Below, piece by piece: positions 61,401-64,000 of a stretch of DNA of 64,000 bases (position 1 is the first letter of the stretch; every line of letters starts with the position of its first letter). The notes under the pieces are model-generated. The model was given only the letters and a program-made list of their open reading frames with translations. It was not told the DNA's origin and did no database searches. The stretch spans positions 12,259,544 through 12,323,543 of the forward strand of contig NC_058193.1 of NCBI RefSeq assembly GCF_907165205.1, read 5' to 3'. This stretch comes from Coccinella septempunctata (lineage: Eukaryota; Arthropoda; Insecta; Coleoptera; Coccinellidae). The translations under genes were made by a program, and so were the position numbers.

Positions 61401-64000
61401 TGTTGGATCAATTCGAACCAAATCTTGAAACTGCACATAGTTTTCGAATTGAGATGCACATGTTGAATTTCAGTTCGATAGTGCAGATAGGAATTGAGAT
61501 TTCAGTGGTCTATTCGGCAAAGTGTGATATCGATTCCTCGAAAACTGTTGGATCAATTCGAACCAAATCTTGAAACTGCACATAGTTTTCGAAATGAGAT
61601 GCACATGTTGAATTTCAGTTCTATAGTTCAGATAGGAATTGAGATTTCAGTAGTCAATTCGGCAAAGTGTGATATCAATTCCTCGAAAACTGTTGGATCA
61701 ATTCGAACCAAATCTTGAAACTGCACATAGTTTTTGAAATGTGATGCACATGTTGAATTTCAGATCGATAGTTCTAATAGGAATGGAGATTTCAGAAGTC
61801 GATTCGACAAAATATCATTTCAATTCCTAAGGAACTATTGGATCGATTCGAATCAAATCTTGAAACTGCACATAGTTTTCGAATTGAGATGCACATGTTG
61901 AATTTCAGTTCGATAGTGCAGATAGGAATTGAGATTTCAGTGGTCTATTCGGCAAAGTGTGATATCAATTCCTCAAAAACTGTTGAACCAATTCGACCCA
62001 AATCTTGAAACTGCACATAGTTTTCGAATTGAGATGCACATGTTGAATTTCAGATCGATAGTTCTGATAGGAATGGAGATTTCAGAAGTCGATTCGACAA
62101 AATATCATTTCAATTCCTAAGGAACTATTGGATCGATTCGAACCAAATCTTGAAACTGCACATAGTTTTCGAATTGAGATGCACATGTTGAATTTCAGTT
62201 CGGTAGTGCAGATAGGAATTGAGATTTCAGTGGTCTATTCGGCAAAGTGTGATATCAATTCCTCAAAAACTGTTGAACCAATTCGACCCAAATCTTGAAA
62301 CTGCACATAGTTTTCGAAATGAGATGCATATGTTGAATTTGAGTTCGATAGTTCTGATAGGAATTGAGATTTCAGTGGTCTATTCGGCAAAGTGTGATAT
62401 CAATTCCTAAGGAACTATTGGATCGATTCGAACCAAATCTTGAAACTGCACATAGTTTTCGAATTGAGATGCACATGTTGAATTTCAGTTCGATAGTTCA
62501 GATAGGAATTGAGATTTCAGTAGTCGATTCGGCAAAATATCATTTCAATTCCTAAGGAACTATTGGATCGATTCGAACCAAATCTTGAAACTGCACATAG
62601 TTTTCGAATTGAGATGCACATGTTGAATTTCAGTTCGATAGTGCAGATAGGAATTGAGATTTCAGTGGTCTATTCGGCAAAGTGTGATATCAATTCCTCA
62701 AAAACTGTTGAACCAATTCGACCCAAATCTTGAAACTGCACATAGTTTTCGAAATGAGATGCATATGTTGAATTTGAGTTCGAAAGTTCTGATAGGAATT
62801 GAGATTTCAGTGGTCGATTCGACAAAATATTATTTCAATTCCTAAGGAACTATTGGATCAATTCGAACCAAATCTTGAAACTGCACATAGTTTTCGAATT
62901 GAGATGCACCTGTTGAATTTCAGTTCGATAGTTCAGATAGGAATTGATATTTCAGTGGTCAATTCGGCAAAGTGTGATATCAATTCCTCGAAAACTGTTG
63001 GATCAATTCGAACCAAATCTTGAAACTGCACATAGTTTTCGAATTGAGATGCACATGTTGAATTTCAGTTCGATAGTGCAGATAGGAATTGAGATTTCAG
63101 TGGTCTATTCGGCAAAGTGTGATATCGATTCCTCGAAAACTGTTGGATCAATTCGAACCAAATCTTGAAACTGCACATAGTTTTCGAAATGAGATGCACA
63201 TGTTGAATTCAGATCGATAGTTCTAATAGAAATGGAGATTTCAGAAGTCGATTCGACAAAATATCATTTCAATTCCTAAGGAACTATTGGATCAATTCGA
63301 ACCAAATCTTGAAACTGCACATAGTTTTCGGATTGAGATGCACATGTTGAATTTCAGTTCGATAGTTCAGATAGGAATTGAGATTTTAGTGGTCAATTCG
63401 GCAAATTGTGATATCAATTCCTTGAAAACTGTTGAATCAATTCGAACCAAATCTTGAAACTGCACATAGTTTTCGAAATGAGATGCATATGTTGAATTTC
63501 AGTTCGAAAGTTCTTATAGGAATTGAGATTTCAGTGGTCTATTCGGCAAAGTGTGATATCAATTCCTAAGGAACTATTGGATCGATTCGAACCAAATCTT
63601 GAAACTGCACATAGTTTTCGAATTGAGATGCACATGTTGAATTTCAGTTCGATAGTGCAGATAGGAATTGAGATTTCAGTGGTCTATTCGGCAAAGTGTG
63701 ATATCAATTCCTCGAAAACTGTTGGATCGATTCGAACCAAATCTTGGAACCGCACATAATTTTCGAATTGAGATGCACATGTTGAATTTCAGATCAATAG
63801 TTCTGATAGGAATGGAGATTTCAGTTGTCGATTCGACAAAATATTATTTCAATTCCTAAGGAACTATTGGATCAATTCGAACCAAATCTTGAAACTGCAC
63901 ATAGTTTTCGAATTGAGATGCACTTGTTGAATTTCAGTTCGATTGTTCAGATAGGAATTGAGATTTCAGTGGTCAATTCGGCAAAGTGTGATATCAATTC
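34493..64000 (+). repeat. 145-bp satellite array, plus-orientation block
   Basis: About 203 monomers of 145 bp, running off the window end. A monomer reads GTTGAATTTCAG, then a variable ATCGATAGTT or TTCGATAGTT, GATAGGAATTGAGATTTCAG, AATTCCT, ATTCGAACCAAATCTTGAAA, CTGCACATAGTTTTCGAATT and GAGATGCACAT. Two main variants differ in the middle: type A has GGCAAAGTGTGATATC and CTCGAAAACTGTTG, type B has CAAAATATCATTTC and CTAAGGAACTATTGG. They often alternate, giving a 290-bp dimer. A more diverged subtype (GTTGAATTTTTGTTCGATATTTC) occurs near 38250, 38840, 45370, 45950, 50730, 51310, 58130 and 58710. The size, AT-richness and homogeneity fit a centromeric or pericentromeric satellite, but location is inferred. 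Confidence 0.95.

Noticed and set aside
31039..63859. Dozens of 62-78 codon ORFs in the satellite, some nearly identical
   Set aside because: They recur because the monomer recurs. The 145-bp period shifts the frame each unit, stops always end them within two monomers, and both strands give them equally.
30980..64000. CRISPR-like array
   Set aside because: The repeats are contiguous 145-bp monomers without unique spacers, and the sequence is eukaryotic.
30980..64000. CENP-B box in the satellite
   Set aside because: No match to the core TTCG----A--CGGG pattern. The TTCGAA words do not have the required flanks.

Overview
This looks like a repeat-dominated, probably heterochromatic or pericentromeric stretch of an insect genome. 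The reasons are the AT-rich base composition, long (TA)n microsatellites, nested arthropod-type retroelements (Penelope-like, Ty3/gypsy, Jockey-like and R4/Dong-like LINEs), an interstitial run of the insect telomere motif TTAGG, and 33 kb of satellite DNA. A beetle or similar insect is plausible, but the sequence alone does not fix the species. I see no convincing host single-copy gene, tRNA, rRNA or CRISPR array. All protein-coding capacity belongs to mobile elements, most of them broken.

Layout: 1-2945 is AT-rich sequence with weak signs of an LTR and small repeats. 2946-12346 is a cluster of Penelope-like elements (PLEs) separated by (TA)n tracts: a minus-strand 3' fragment (A), a nearly complete but mutated minus-strand element (B), a ribozyme-bearing fragment (D), and a complete plus-strand element with an 837-residue intact ORF (C) preceded by its own partial tandem copy. 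12347-18938 is a Ty3/gypsy element whose integrase runs in frame into a fifth PLE (E), giving a chimeric integrase/PLE reading frame. 18939-20528 holds three 5'-truncated R4/Dong-like LINE ends, each with poly(A) joined to (TA)n. 20528-22667 is a 497-bp repeat in a head-to-head foldback array. 23430-28361 is a Jockey-like LINE pseudogene split by a 2,009-bp terminal-inverted-repeat element made largely of minisatellite. 29640-30774 holds two more LINE fragments, nested. 30780-30979 is a 200-N assembly gap. 30980-64000 is one 145-bp-monomer satellite (about 228 monomers) with a long inverted repeat near 34 kb and higher-order repetition.

The observation I rate highest is a set of four different minimal hammerhead ribozymes (six copies) in the Penelope pseudo-LTRs. 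All keep the CTGAAGA and GAA cores, while stems I, II and III differ in sequence and still pair. Next come the in-frame gypsy-integrase/Penelope chimera, the repeated use of (TA)n tracts as insertion sites, and the satellite's structure: an inverted repeat of about 2.6-kb arms, higher-order periods of 14, 35 and 37 monomers, and two micro-inversions in one monomer.

The elements do not form a pathway. They interact as nested and adjacent insertions, which suggests that AT microsatellites served as a landing platform for several retroelement classes beside a satellite block.
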